The notes beneath the pieces are model-generated. The model was not told where the DNA came from, did no database searches, and saw only the letters and a program-made list of their open reading frames with translations. A DNA stretch of 64,000 nucleotides from Streptomyces sp. DvalAA-43 (GTDB lineage: Bacteria > Actinomycetota > Actinomycetes > Streptomycetales > Streptomycetaceae): positions 186,001-250,000 of the forward strand of contig NZ_FMBW01000040.1 in the NCBI RefSeq assembly GCF_900091725.1. Direction: 5' to 3'. The position numbers and the translations under genes were made by a program. Below, one piece after another: positions 17,324 to 25,748 of this stretch (its first letter is position 1; every line of letters begins with the position of its first letter).

Positions 17324-18274
17324 TCAGGTGATGTCGTCGTAACCGTTCAGGCGGTCACGGTCCGAGCTCGCCTGGGTGGGCAATGAACGGCTGGACGAGA
17401 CCGATTCGATCTCACCGATGTCCTCGGGGGTGAGGTCCAGCTCCGAGGCCTCGTCGTCGGAGGGTCCGCCCGCGGCGGTCCGTTCCTTGCGGCGGTCGTT
17501 GAGGAGCGAGATCCCCGTCGCCACGAAGTAGAGCACCCAGATCGGTCCGGCGAGACCCAGCATGCTGACCGGGTCGGTGCTGGGCGTGGCCACGGCCGCG
17601 AAGACCGTGATCCCCATGATCATGCCCCGCCACCAGCCGAGCATCCGCTTGCCGGTGATGACCCCGCCGAAGTTCAGCATGACGAGCAGCAGCGGCAGTT
17701 CGAAGGAGAGCCCGAAGACCACCACCATGCGTGTGATCAGGTCGAGCAGCTCGTCCAGCGGCAACTGGTTGTCGAGGTCGGCCGGCGAGAACTCCAGGAG
17801 CACCCGCGCCATCGTCGGCAGCGTCTTGTACGCGAAGAAGCCACCGGCCAGGAAGAGCGGGAATCCCGCGCCCACGAAGGCGAGCGAGTACTTCTTCTCG
17901 TGCTTGTGGAGCCCCGGCGCGACGAAGGCCCACAACTGGTAGAGCCAGATCGGGGACGACAGGACGACACCGGACATCAAGGAGACCTTGAGGGCCAGGG
18001 TGAACGGGGTGAGCAGACCGTTCAGGACGATACGCGCGCAGGTACCGTCCTTCTGCTGGGTGAGCTCGGCGAAGCTGTACGCGCACCCGACCGACTTCAG
18101 CACCGGGTCGGTGAAGAGCTCGATGATCTCCTTGTAGAAAAACGCGGCCACAATCGTGACGACGACGATCCCGAGCAGCCCCTTGGCCAACCGGTTACGC
18201 AGCTCACGCAGGTGCTCGACCAGGGGCATGCGCCCCTCTGGGTCCGTCTCCTGCTTGCGGGCAGACTTGAGCAA
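17324..18274 (-). CDS. tatC: Sec-independent protein translocase TatC
   Basis: This encodes 316 residues with six predicted membrane helices. TatC landmarks are MPLVEHLRELRNRL near the N-terminus, the large first periplasmic loop and FGLSFELPLLLV in helix 4. TatC recognises twin-arginine signal peptides and, with TatA/TatB, exports folded proteins. The C-terminal tail of about 60 residues is acidic and serine-rich, typical of actinobacterial TatC. It lies 65 bp downstream of tatA on the same strand. Confidence 0.95.
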   Translation of the reverse strand: MLKSARKQETDPEGRMPLVEHLRELRNRLAKGLLGIVVVTIVAAFFYKEIIELFTDPVLKSVGCAYSFAELTQQKDGTCARIVLNGLLTPFTLALKVSLMSGVVLSSPIWLYQLWAFVAPGLHKHEKKYSLAFVGAGFPLFLAGGFFAYKTLPTMARVLLEFSPADLDNQLPLDELLDLITRMVVVFGLSFELPLLLVMLNFGGVITGKRMLGWWRGMIMGITVFAAVATPSTDPVSMLGLAGPIWVLYFVATGISLLNDRRKERTAAGGPSDDEASELDLTPEDIGEIESVSSSRSLPTQASSDRDRLNGYDDIT

Positions 18275-18339
18275 CCCACGTCCTCATCTCGTGCAGCAGG
18301 CCCTCACCGATCAGGGCGCCTGCGTCGGCCCGTTTCTTG

Positions 18340-18633
18340 TCAGCGCTTGGTCGTGTCGGTCGGCTCCGCGACCGGACGCGCGCTGGTCACGTCGCCGGGG
18401 GCGGCCTTGATGGTGCGCTGGGCGGCCTGGTCCTGGGCGTCGTCGTTCGCGGCCGGCTCGGCCGGGGTCGCCGACGGGCCGCTCTCGGACTTCATGGCCT
18501 TGGCCTCGCTCTTGAGGATGCGGGCCGACTTGCCGAGCGAGCGAGCCATGTCAGGAAGCTTCTTCGCGCCGAACAGCAGAACAATGACGACGAGGATCAG
18601 GATGATCTCGGGAGCGCCGAGCCTTCCGAACAT
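18340..18633 (-). CDS. tatA: Twin-arginine translocase subunit TatA
   Basis: This encodes 97 residues. The ATG at 18633 gives the canonical N-terminus [34 protein letters not shown] (one membrane helix, FG hinge, then amphipathic helix); upstream in-frame codons do not fit TatA. A GAAGG ribosome site lies upstream. The C-terminal tail is polar and ends in an acidic/basic segment. TatA oligomers form the export path for TatC-bound substrates. It is transcribed with tatC. Confidence 0.93.
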   Translation of the reverse strand: MFGRLGAPEIILILVVIVLLFGAKKLPDMARSLGKSARILKSEAKAMKSESGPSATPAEPAANDDAQDQAAQRTIKAAPGDVTSARPVAEPTDTTKR

Positions 18634-18898
18634 ATGCGTGTACCTTCTCACCGAGGCAGCAGGGGTGGGGCGGATGGAACCTCGGACGAGACGTCCGATC
18701 TTCTTACCGTCAGCGATCGTATCCCGCAGGAGTAAACGCAGGGCAATACCCATGCATCCTTGCGATTACGGCCCATGCCTCGCTCTCAGGGCCGCCTTCA
18801 GCAGCGTACCCTCCGAACCCGCGAAACAGGAGGCCACGCCCGTCCGGATCGATCCGCCCTGCTCACAGCCGTGTACGGGCCCAGCGGGGCGGTGACTT

Positions 18899-19096
18899 CT
18901 AGCGCAGCGCCTCGCCGGTCGCGGCCAGGTCCGTCGCCGCCCTTTCGAGGTCCTCCGCGGCCCGGTTGATGCGCTGGGTGGTCCGGGTCACCTGATGCCC
19001 GAGCCGCTGGGCCTCGATGAAGACCTTGACGGCCAGCACGCCGAGAACGGCGATCCCGAGAAATCCCAGGGCGATGGCGAGCATGGGCCAGAACAT
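18899..19096 (-). CDS. Small single-span membrane protein
   Basis: This encodes 65 residues. A hydrophobic N-terminal helix (about residues 3-26, MLAIALGFLGIAVLGVLAVKVF) is followed by an amphipathic helical tail rich in Arg, Glu and Ala (TTQRINRAAEDLERAATDLA). I do not recognise a characterised family. It lies between tatA and the pafCB genes, the same place as a small gene in other Streptomyces as I remember it. Its shape loosely recalls small TatA/TatB- or DUF948-like proteins, but no motif supports a Tat role. Confidence 0.65.
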   Translation of the reverse strand: MFWPMLAIALGFLGIAVLGVLAVKVFIEAQRLGHQVTRTTQRINRAAEDLERAATDLAATGEALR

Positions 19097-19163
19097 GCGC
19101 AGAGCCTCGATGTGTCTAGGGGGCCGACGGCGTGGAAGTTCGCTGGAGGCAGGTGGAAGTTCT

Positions 19164-19436
19164 CTAGAGGCCGGTGGTGTGGAGGCGCAGCGTCCGCACC
19201 CCGCCCCCGCTGAGGAGCTCGACTATCCGCTCCCCGGCGGGCTTCCGTACGGCCGCGCCGCACTGCGGGCAGGTGAAGGAGTAGAACGTCGTCCGGCGGC
19301 TCGCCCCCACCGCGAGACGAATGGCGGCCGCGGCCAGCTCGAACCGCTCGCGGCAGTCCGGGCAAGCGGCCCTGAACCGTACGGACTCGGGCACGACCAC
19401 GGTCGCAACACCTGACACCACGGGCATGTTGCTCAT
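19164..19436 (-). CDS. Small zinc-ribbon-like protein of unknown function
   Basis: This encodes 90 residues from the ATG at 19436 (alternative ATG at 19427 with better spacing from GGGAG). Two Cys pairs, CPDC near residue 25 and CPQC near residue 56, frame a short beta-rich domain that looks like a zinc ribbon. The rest is basic with a Gly-rich end. It starts 7 bp after the pafC stop, so it is very probably co-transcribed with pafB and pafC. Function unknown. A link with the DNA-damage regulator is only contextual. Confidence 0.72.
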   Translation of the reverse strand: MSNMPVVSGVATVVVPESVRFRAACPDCRERFELAAAAIRLAVGASRRTTFYSFTCPQCGAAVRKPAGERIVELLSGGGVRTLRLHTTGL

Positions 19437-19443
19437 ATCTCCC

Positions 19444-20412
19444 TCAGGCCTCCGCTCGGACCGGCTCGTCGTACGCGGCGAGCGCCGCACGGGCCGCCTG
19501 TTGTGCGCTCCGCGCCAGCTCCGGCGGCGAGACGATGCGGCCCTCCCCGCCCAGGCGCAGCGCGAGCCGCCGCAGCGAGGCCGGGTCGGGGGTGCGCAGG
19601 GCGATCCGAAGCCCGCCGTCGGGCAGCTCCTCCGCGCTGTCGTGCGGGTAGTACTCGGCGACCCAGCGTCCGCCGGGTCCCACCTCGACGACGACTTCCG
19701 GGTCCTCGGCGGCCGGCTGGACGAGCCCTGCGGACAGGTCCCTCAGCTCCAGCTCGGGCGGTGCGGCGGGCTCGTCCAGCAGCCGGATCTCGGCGACCCG
19801 GTCGAGCCGGAACGTACGCCGGTCCTCGGACGACCTGCACCAGGCCTCCATATAGGTGTGTCCCACGGCGAACAGCCGGATCGGGTCCACCTCGCGCTCG
19901 GTGAGTTCGTCGCGCGCGGGAGAGTAGTAGCGCAGCCAGAGGCGGCGCCGCTCGGAGATCGCCCGGTCGACATCGGCGAAGACACCGCCCTCGGACTCGA
20001 AGGTGACCGAGAGCCGCGAGCTCGCCGCCCCCACCTCGCCGGCCGCGGTCTCCAGCTTCGCGGTGGCCCGCAGCAGCGCCTGCCGGTCGCTCTCGCGCAG
20101 CCCCGGCAGCGTGGCCACGGCGCGGGCGGCGACCAGGAGGGCCGTCGCCTCGTCGGCGGCGAGCCGCAGCGGCTCCGCGACGTCGTCCGGGTTGTGCCAC
20201 CAGATGCGGTCGCCGTCGGTGTCGATGTCCAGCAGGTCCCCGCCGCGGAAGCTCGTCCCGCACATGGGCAGTACGTCGAGGTCCGAGATCAGTTCGTCCT
20301 CGGTGATCCCGAAGGCTCGGGCGACGTCCTGGACGTGGGCGCCGGGGCGCTCGCGCAGATAGGTCACCAGGGAGAGCATCCGGCGGGTCTGGTCGATCGC
20401 GTTCGTGGCCAT
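19444..20412 (-). CDS. pafC: PafC, WYL-domain transcriptional regulator
   Basis: This encodes 322 residues from the ATG at 20412, 16 bp after pafB. An N-terminal winged helix (RRMLSLVTYLRERPGAHVQDVARAFGITEDEL) is followed by a WYL domain (RRLWLRYYSPARDELTEREVDP) and a WCX-type C-terminus. In mycobacteria PafB and PafC act together as the LexA-independent activator of DNA-damage genes. They are encoded with pafA but are not themselves part of pupylation. PafB and PafC here are separate genes, adjacent and in the usual order. Confidence 0.92.
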   Translation of the reverse strand: MATNAIDQTRRMLSLVTYLRERPGAHVQDVARAFGITEDELISDLDVLPMCGTSFRGGDLLDIDTDGDRIWWHNPDDVAEPLRLAADEATALLVAARAVATLPGLRESDRQALLRATAKLETAAGEVGAASSRLSVTFESEGGVFADVDRAISERRRLWLRYYSPARDELTEREVDPIRLFAVGHTYMEAWCRSSEDRRTFRLDRVAEIRLLDEPAAPPELELRDLSAGLVQPAAEDPEVVVEVGPGGRWVAEYYPHDSAEELPDGGLRIALRTPDPASLRRLALRLGGEGRIVSPPELARSAQQAARAALAAYDEPVRAEA

Positions 20413-20428
20413 GAGTGCCGTCCCTCGC

Positions 20429-21382
20429 TCAGTCCTTGGCCACGGCGCGCAGCCGGTCCACCACATCGGCCCGCAGGTCGGCGGGTTCCTGTACGACGAC
20501 GTCCGGACCGAACTCGACGAGCCAGGCGTCCAGACCGTGTCCGTACGGAATCTCCAACTCGTCCCACCCGTTCCCGAGTTCCCGGACCGACACGGCGCGC
20601 GAGCGCAGCGGGTAGCCGGCGCCGGTGCGCAGCCTGATCAGCGCGGTCCTGGTGGCCGTCTCACCGGCCCAGCTCTCGACCGTCTCGCGCACGGTCACCA
20701 CGTCGGGCACCTCGGTGGTGAAGGCCCCGGCCCGGGAGCGGACCCGGCCGGTGATCCGGGAGAGCCGGAAGACCCGCTCGGCGCCGCGGTCCCGGTCCCA
20801 GCCGGCCAGGTACCAGTGTCCGCGCCAGCACTCCAGGGTCCACGGCTCGACCTGGCGCTGCTCGGGCGTGGCGGCATTGCCCTTGCGGTAGTCGAAGGTC
20901 ACCGGGCGGCGGTCGCGGCAGGCCAGCATCAGCGGCTCGAAGGCCGCCTCGTGGACCGGGATGCGCGGTTCGAGGGCGCTGTGCACCTCGTACGCGTCCT
21001 CGGCCTCCGGCATGCCTGCGGCCCGCAGCTTCTGCAGGGCTCCACTGGCCGCACCGGCCAGCCGCGCCTGCTGCCAGACCTTGGCGGCCAGCCCGAGCGC
21101 GGCGGCCTCCTCGGCGTCCAGCGTGATCGGGGGGAGCCGGTTGCTGTCGCGGCGGGCGAGATATCCCGTCTCGCCGTCCAGGTTCTCCACGGTCTCGATG
21201 ATCAGACCGAGCTCGCGCAGATCATCCTTGTCGCGCTCGAACATCCGGTTGAAGGCGTCGTCGGAGCCCGCCTCCAGATAGGCCTCGATGGAACCGCGCA
21301 GCTCGCGCTTGCTGAGCGGACGGCGGGTCCCCAGCAGACACAGCGCCAGGTTCATCAGCCGCTCGGCCTTGGCAATCGCCAT
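20429..21382 (-). CDS. pafB: PafB, WYL-domain transcriptional regulator
   Basis: This encodes 317 residues. The N-terminal helix-turn-helix region MAIAKAERLMNLALCLLGTRRPLSKRELRGSI is characteristic of PafB. It is followed by a WYL domain (RRPVTFDYRKGNAATPEQRQVEPW) and a C-terminal WCX extension. It pairs with PafC to activate DNA-repair genes after damage. First gene of a probable pafB-pafC-zinc-ribbon transcript, with the FKBP terminator hairpin 64 bp upstream insulating it. Confidence 0.92.
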   Translation of the reverse strand: MAIAKAERLMNLALCLLGTRRPLSKRELRGSIEAYLEAGSDDAFNRMFERDKDDLRELGLIIETVENLDGETGYLARRDSNRLPPITLDAEEAAALGLAAKVWQQARLAGAASGALQKLRAAGMPEAEDAYEVHSALEPRIPVHEAAFEPLMLACRDRRPVTFDYRKGNAATPEQRQVEPWTLECWRGHWYLAGWDRDRGAERVFRLSRITGRVRSRAGAFTTEVPDVVTVRETVESWAGETATRTALIRLRTGAGYPLRSRAVSVRELGNGWDELEIPYGHGLDAWLVEFGPDVVVQEPADLRADVVDRLRAVAKD

Positions 21383-21440
21383 CGACGCCCTTTCTGTTTC
21401 GCTCTCCGACGGTCGACCGTACCGCTACGCGCTGTCGGGA

Positions 21441-21478
21441 CAAAAGCGAGGGCCCGTGCCTGGTGGCACGGGCCCTCG
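21441..21478 (-). terminator. Intrinsic terminator of the FKBP gene
   Basis: A 14-bp perfect stem (21447-21460 with 21465-21478) with a 4-nt loop is followed on the minus strand by CTTTTG. This is one of the few hairpins in the window with a real T-run. It begins 20 bp after the FKBP stop. Confidence 0.85.
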
Positions 21479-21498
21479 TATCGCACGGAGGCGGCGGA

Positions 21499-21870
21499 TC
21501 AGACGGCGACCAGGTCGCAGACGAAGATCAGCGTCTCGCCGGGCGCGATGCGGGCACCGGCGCCGCGGTCGCCGTACGCGAGGTGCGCGGGGATGGTCAG
21601 CTTGCGACGGCCGCCCACCTTCATGCCCTGCACGCCCTGGTCCCAGCCGGCGATGACCTGGCCGACACCGAGCTGGAACTGGAGCGGAGCGCCGCGGTTC
21701 CAGGAGGCGTCGAACTCCTCGCCGGTGGAGAAGGCGACACCCACGTAGTGGACGGAGACCTTGTCGCCCGCCTTGGCCACCGCGCCGTCGCCTTCCCAGA
21801 TCTCCTCGATCTCCAGGTCGGCCGGCGGCTCGCCACCCGGGAAGTCGATCTCGGGCTTCTCGATGCTCAC
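21499..21870 (-). CDS. FKBP-type peptidyl-prolyl isomerase (cytoplasmic)
   Basis: This encodes 123 residues, a single FKBP domain without a signal peptide. Active-site features are VSVHYVGVAFSTGEEFDASW, the VIAGWDQGVQGMKVGGRR segment and IPAHLAYGDRGAG. It catalyses cis/trans isomerisation of X-Pro bonds. It lies 46 bp after the lipoprotein FKBP gene on the same strand and ends at a strong terminator. Its location between the paf genes is shared with other Streptomyces, but no functional link with pupylation is established. Confidence 0.93.
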   Translation of the reverse strand: MSIEKPEIDFPGGEPPADLEIEEIWEGDGAVAKAGDKVSVHYVGVAFSTGEEFDASWNRGAPLQFQLGVGQVIAGWDQGVQGMKVGGRRKLTIPAHLAYGDRGAGARIAPGETLIFVCDLVAV

Positions 21871-21916
21871 TGACTTGCTCCTCTTACTGATGAACTACTG
21901 GGCAACCGGGACAGTC

Positions 21917-22858
21917 TTACATCTTCGCCAGGAGGTCGACGGCGAAGACCAGCGTGGACTTGGCGGGGATGGTCTGCTGAGCCTTGTCACCGAAGCCCTG
22001 GTCCGGCGGGATGACCAGGAGCACCCGGCTGCCGATCTTCTTGCCGACCAGACCGTTCTTCAGCCCCTTCAGGGTCACCTGGGCGAGCGGGAAGGTCTGC
22101 GTCTTGCCCGCCTTGTAGGTGCTGTCGAACTCCTTGCCGTCCTTCCACAGCAGGCCGACGTAGTTCACGACGACGCTGTCGGTGTCCTTCACGACCTCGC
22201 CCTTGGACTCCAGGACGTAGTTGGAGACGAGCTTGCTCGGCGGGGCGCTCTTGGTCGGGATGGTGACCTTGGGGGCCTTGCCGTCGGTGTTGGTGCCGAC
22301 CTTCGGGAGGTCGATGTTGTCCTGGGCGACCTCGGTGCCCTTGGCGGAGGCCGGGATCTGCGTCGCCTTGAGGACGTCGACGACGAAGACGAGCGTGGCC
22401 TTGGGCTTGATGTCGCCCTGGCCCTGGTCGCCGTATCCGAGGTCCGGCGGAATGACCAGCTGGACCCGGCTGCCGACCTTCTGGCCGACGAGGCCCTTGT
22501 CCCAGCCCTGGATGACCATGCCGGCGCCGAGGGTCAGGTCGAACGGCTGCTTGCGGTCGAAGCTGTTGTCGAAGGGCTTGTCGGAGTCCCAGGCCTGACC
22601 GAGGTAGTTGACCTGGATCGCGTCGCCGTTCTTGAGCGCGGCGCCGTCTCCCTGGCTGACGACCCGGGTCTTCAGCTCCTTGGGCGGGTTGCCCGTGCCC
22701 TTGGCCAGGGTCGGCTTCTCACCGAACTTCGCGCCCGCGGTGATCGCGGGGAACCCGTCCTTCGACGTGGCGGAAACGGAATCGGAGCCCTTTTCGCTCC
22801 CGCAGGCCGCTGTCAGCAGCAACAGGGGGACGACGAGAAGGCCGGCAAGTCGGCGCAC
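21917..22858 (-). CDS. Tandem-domain FKBP isomerase lipoprotein
   Basis: This encodes 313 residues. A lipoprotein signal (MRRLAGLLVVPLLLLTAAC, Cys at 19) is followed by two FKBP domains: the first around residues 65-165 (VIQGWDKGLVGQKVGSRVQLVIPPDLGYG), the second around 190-313 (LKGLKNGLVGKKIGSRVLLVIPPDQGFG). The second domain lacks the Trp of the first (GWD replaced by GLK), so its isomerase activity may be weaker. It is predicted to be anchored outside the membrane and to fold exported proteins. Probably co-transcribed with the downstream cytoplasmic FKBP. Confidence 0.9.
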   Translation of the reverse strand: MRRLAGLLVVPLLLLTAACGSEKGSDSVSATSKDGFPAITAGAKFGEKPTLAKGTGNPPKELKTRVVSQGDGAALKNGDAIQVNYLGQAWDSDKPFDNSFDRKQPFDLTLGAGMVIQGWDKGLVGQKVGSRVQLVIPPDLGYGDQGQGDIKPKATLVFVVDVLKATQIPASAKGTEVAQDNIDLPKVGTNTDGKAPKVTIPTKSAPPSKLVSNYVLESKGEVVKDTDSVVVNYVGLLWKDGKEFDSTYKAGKTQTFPLAQVTLKGLKNGLVGKKIGSRVLLVIPPDQGFGDKAQQTIPAKSTLVFAVDLLAKM

Positions 22859-22919
22859 TTGTTCCTCAGATCTCAGACGGCACAGTTGGTTGAGTCCCCG
22901 ACACTCTAGGGCGTACGCA

Positions 22920-22948
22920 GGGCCCCGTACGAGGAACGCACGGGGCCC
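22920..22948 (-). terminator. Hairpin after pafA
   Basis: GGGCCCCGT (22920-22928) pairs with ACGGGGCCC (22940-22948) over an 11-nt loop, 37 bases beyond the pafA stop. It separates pafA from the FKBP lipoprotein gene. Confidence 0.6.
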
Positions 22949-22984
22949 GCGTCGCGTCGGAGGCCGGGATCGTCCTGTGCCGGC

Positions 22985-24346
22985 TCACATACCCGCGATC
23001 AGTTTCTCCACCCGGTCGTCCACCGAACGGAAGGGGTCCTTGCACAACACGGTGCGCTGCGCCTGGTCGTTGAGCTTGAGGTGGACCCAGTCGACGGTGA
23101 AGTCCCGCCGCTGTTCCTGCGCCCTGCGGATGAAGTCGCCGCGCAGCCGCGCCCTGGTCGTCTGCGGGGGCACGGATTTGCCCTCGAAGATCTTCAGGTC
23201 GTTGCAGACGCGGGCGGCCTGCCCCTTGCGCTCCAGCAGGTAGTACAGACCGCGACGACGGTGGATGTCGTGGTACGCGAGGTCTATCTGGGCGACCCGC
23301 GGATGCGACATGGTCATGTTGTGCTTGGCCCGGTACCGCTCGATGAGCTTGTACTTCATCACCCAGTCGATCTCGGTCTCGATCCGGTCGAGATCCTCGG
23401 CCTCGATGGCGTCGAGCGTACGGCCCCAGAGCTCCAGGACCTGGGCGACGGTCCCGGTGCGGATGCCACGGCGGTCGACGAAGTCGACGGCCTTCTCGTA
23501 GTACTCGCGCTGCACCTCGATGGCGGACGCCTCGCGGCCACTGGCCAGGCGCACCTTGCGTTGACCCGTGGTGTCGTGGCTGACCTCCCGGATCGCCCGG
23601 ATCGGGTTCTCCAGCGTCAGATCCCGCATCACCGTGCCCGCTTCGATCATGCGGAGCACCAGATCGGTCGCGCCGACCTTGAGCAGCATGGTCGTCTCGG
23701 ACATGTTGGAGTCACCGACGATGACGTGGAGGCGGCGGTACCGCTCGGCGTCCGCGTGCGGTTCGTCACGCGTATTGATGATCGGGCGCGAACGCGTGGT
23801 CGCGGAACTGACACCCTCCCAGATGTGCTCGGCACGCTGGCTGACGCAGTAGACCGCGCCCCGGGGGGTCTGCAGCACCTTGCCCGCGCCGCAGATCAGC
23901 TGCCTCGTGACGAGGAAGGGAATGAGGATGTCCGCGAGCCGGGAGAATTCTCCATGGCGGGCCACGAGGTAGTTCTCATGGCATCCGTAGGAGTTTCCCG
24001 CCGAGTCGGTGTTGTTCTTGAAGAGATAGACGTCGCCCGCGATTCCCTCCTCGTGCAGGCGGCGTTCGGCGTCGACGAGCAGGCCTTCGAGAATGCGCTC
24101 GCCGGCCTTGTCGTGGGTGACCAGTTCGGTCAGGTTGTCGCATTCGGGGGTTGCATATTCCGGATGCGATCCCACGTCGAGGTAGAGGCGGGCGCCGTTC
24201 CGCAGAAAGACATTGCTGCTGCGGCCCCATGACACAACACGGCGGAAGAGGTAGCGCGCCACTTCATCAGGGGACAGTCGGCGCTGTCCCCTGAACGTGC
24301 ACGTGACGCCGTACTCGTTCTCCAGCCCGAAAATGCGGCGGTCCAT
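22985..24346 (-). CDS. pafA: Pup-protein ligase PafA
   Basis: This encodes 453 residues. PafA belongs to the glutamine-synthetase-like carboxylate-amine ligases and attaches Pup to lysines of target proteins, using ATP to activate the C-terminal glutamate of Pup. The N-terminus [16 protein letters not shown] carries the first metal-binding glutamates. Asp57 in [18 protein letters not shown] corresponds to the catalytic aspartate of mycobacterial PafA. It lacks the extra loop of about 40 residues found in Dop. It stands about 2.5 kb from prcA, with an MFS/LacI pair between. Confidence 0.96.
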   Translation of the reverse strand: MDRRIFGLENEYGVTCTFRGQRRLSPDEVARYLFRRVVSWGRSSNVFLRNGARLYLDVGSHPEYATPECDNLTELVTHDKAGERILEGLLVDAERRLHEEGIAGDVYLFKNNTDSAGNSYGCHENYLVARHGEFSRLADILIPFLVTRQLICGAGKVLQTPRGAVYCVSQRAEHIWEGVSSATTRSRPIINTRDEPHADAERYRRLHVIVGDSNMSETTMLLKVGATDLVLRMIEAGTVMRDLTLENPIRAIREVSHDTTGQRKVRLASGREASAIEVQREYYEKAVDFVDRRGIRTGTVAQVLELWGRTLDAIEAEDLDRIETEIDWVMKYKLIERYRAKHNMTMSHPRVAQIDLAYHDIHRRRGLYYLLERKGQAARVCNDLKIFEGKSVPPQTTRARLRGDFIRRAQEQRRDFTVDWVHLKLNDQAQRTVLCKDPFRSVDDRVEKLIAGM

Positions 24347-24355
24347 GACTGAACA

Positions 24356-25615
24356 TTACGCCTGATGGCCTGAGCTGAAACCGGGTTCGACAGCACCGTT
24401 CCGATCATTTTCCGATCCCTGTGCGGCAACCGCCGTACGCCCGGGAACTGCCAGCACCTTTCCGGTCGCCAGCAGAACGAGCAGCGCCGCCACCCCACCG
24501 GCCCCCGCCACGGCGAAACTCCACGAGGTGCCGCCCAGCTCGACGGCAGGGCCCGCCACGGCCGTTCCCGCCGCCGCGCCGACCCCGAAGGTCGTCACCA
24601 GCCAGGAGAACGCCTCGGTCACGGTGCCCCGCGGGGCATGCCGGTCGACGACGATGAAGGAGCAGGCGATCGCGGGTGCCAGAAAGACCCCGGCCACTGC
24701 CGCCAGTGCGGTCATGGCGACCACTCCCGGGGTCAGCATCAGCGGCAGATAGCCCAGTGCCAGCAGCGCGACGATGACCCGCAGCCGGCGTTCCGGCGCC
24801 CCGGCCCACTGCCGGGCCCCGTAGACCGCGCCGCCGATCAGCGCGCCCAGCCCGAGCGCGGCCATCAGCCAGCCGTACACCGACTCCCGGCCGTGGTCGT
24901 CGGCGTAGGCCACGCCGGCCACCGTGATGGAGCCCAGCGCGAGCCCGACGAAGAAGAACGACCCGAGCAGCGCCAGCAGCCCCGGGGAGCGCAGCGCGCC
25001 CAGCCAGTGGGCCTCGCGGGGCGCGGAGCGCCAGGTCCGGGAGGGCTCGGAGAGGACGACGGAGAGGGCCCCGAGGACGCCTGTCGCGTTGATGACGAGC
25101 AGGGCGGCGGCCGGTGACCAGAGGGAGACCAGCACCGTCACCAGCAGCGGGCCCACGGTGAACATGATTTCCTGGGCGACGGCGTCCATGGCGTACGCGC
25201 GGTGCACCCGGTCCTCGCGGCCCAGGACGCTCGGCCACAGGGCCCTCAGGCCGCCCTCCAGCGGCGGTGTGAAGACTCCGGCCACCGCCACCGCCCCGTA
25301 GGCCAGCGGCAGCGATCCCAGGCCCACCAGGGCCAGCAGGGCCATGCCGAGCGCCGACACCACGGCGGCCGGGAACTGGACGCGCGGCTGGCCGTACAGG
25401 TCCACGGCGCGGCCCAGCAGCGGCTGGCCGACGGCGGTGGCCAGCCCGTACACGGCCGCGAGGGCCCCCGCCAGGGTGTAGGTGCCGCCCTCGGCGCGGG
25501 TGAACAGCACGATCGCGACCGGGGCGGTGCCGTTCGGCAGCCGCCCCACCAGGGTCCCCGCCAGCAGCCGGGCGGCGTGCCGCGCCCGGAGGATGTCCAG
25601 ATATCCCGCGGCCAT
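24356..25615 (-). CDS. MFS transporter
   Basis: This encodes 419 residues with about 12 membrane segments. The family-typical features are a basic N-terminus (ARHAARLLAGTLVGRLPNG) and an A-type loop. The gene is preceded by GGAGAGGGG and ends 9 bp before pafA starts. The exported or imported compound is unknown; the divergent LacI-type regulator suggests sugar or small-metabolite control. The pair looks like an insertion into the proteasome locus compared with the compact order in other actinobacteria, but the base composition is not different. Confidence 0.87.
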   Translation of the reverse strand: MAAGYLDILRARHAARLLAGTLVGRLPNGTAPVAIVLFTRAEGGTYTLAGALAAVYGLATAVGQPLLGRAVDLYGQPRVQFPAAVVSALGMALLALVGLGSLPLAYGAVAVAGVFTPPLEGGLRALWPSVLGREDRVHRAYAMDAVAQEIMFTVGPLLVTVLVSLWSPAAALLVINATGVLGALSVVLSEPSRTWRSAPREAHWLGALRSPGLLALLGSFFFVGLALGSITVAGVAYADDHGRESVYGWLMAALGLGALIGGAVYGARQWAGAPERRLRVIVALLALGYLPLMLTPGVVAMTALAAVAGVFLAPAIACSFIVVDRHAPRGTVTEAFSWLVTTFGVGAAAGTAVAGPAVELGGTSWSFAVAGAGGVAALLVLLATGKVLAVPGRTAVAAQGSENDRNGAVEPGFSSGHQA

Positions 25616-25661
25616 GTCCTGTCGCCCCTCTCCCCCGTACGGTCCGACGACCGCGAGGTTT

Positions 25662-25688
25662 TACGTATAACGTCGAGGTTCATACGTA
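25662..25688. promoter_or_regulatory. Inverted repeat, candidate LacI-type operator
   Basis: TACGTAT (25662-25668) and ATACGTA (25682-25688) form inverted arms in the MFS/LacI divergent gap, extended by AAC/GTT with one extra base on the right. A possible -10 for the regulator, TATAAC (25666-25671), lies inside the left arm, so binding would repress. The AT content is unusual for the region. Confidence 0.55.
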
Positions 25689-25748
25689 CCATGGCCCAGT
25701 CCGCAGGTCCACCTCACGACGCCTGCCCCGACCGGCCCGGAGGCCCGA

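Noticed and set aside
21383..21446. PafBC-type site before pafB (TTGTCC followed by TAGCGG)
   Set aside because: Only the first five bases of the motif match and the -10 is poor; the TTGT belongs to the T-run of the neighbouring FKBP terminator.
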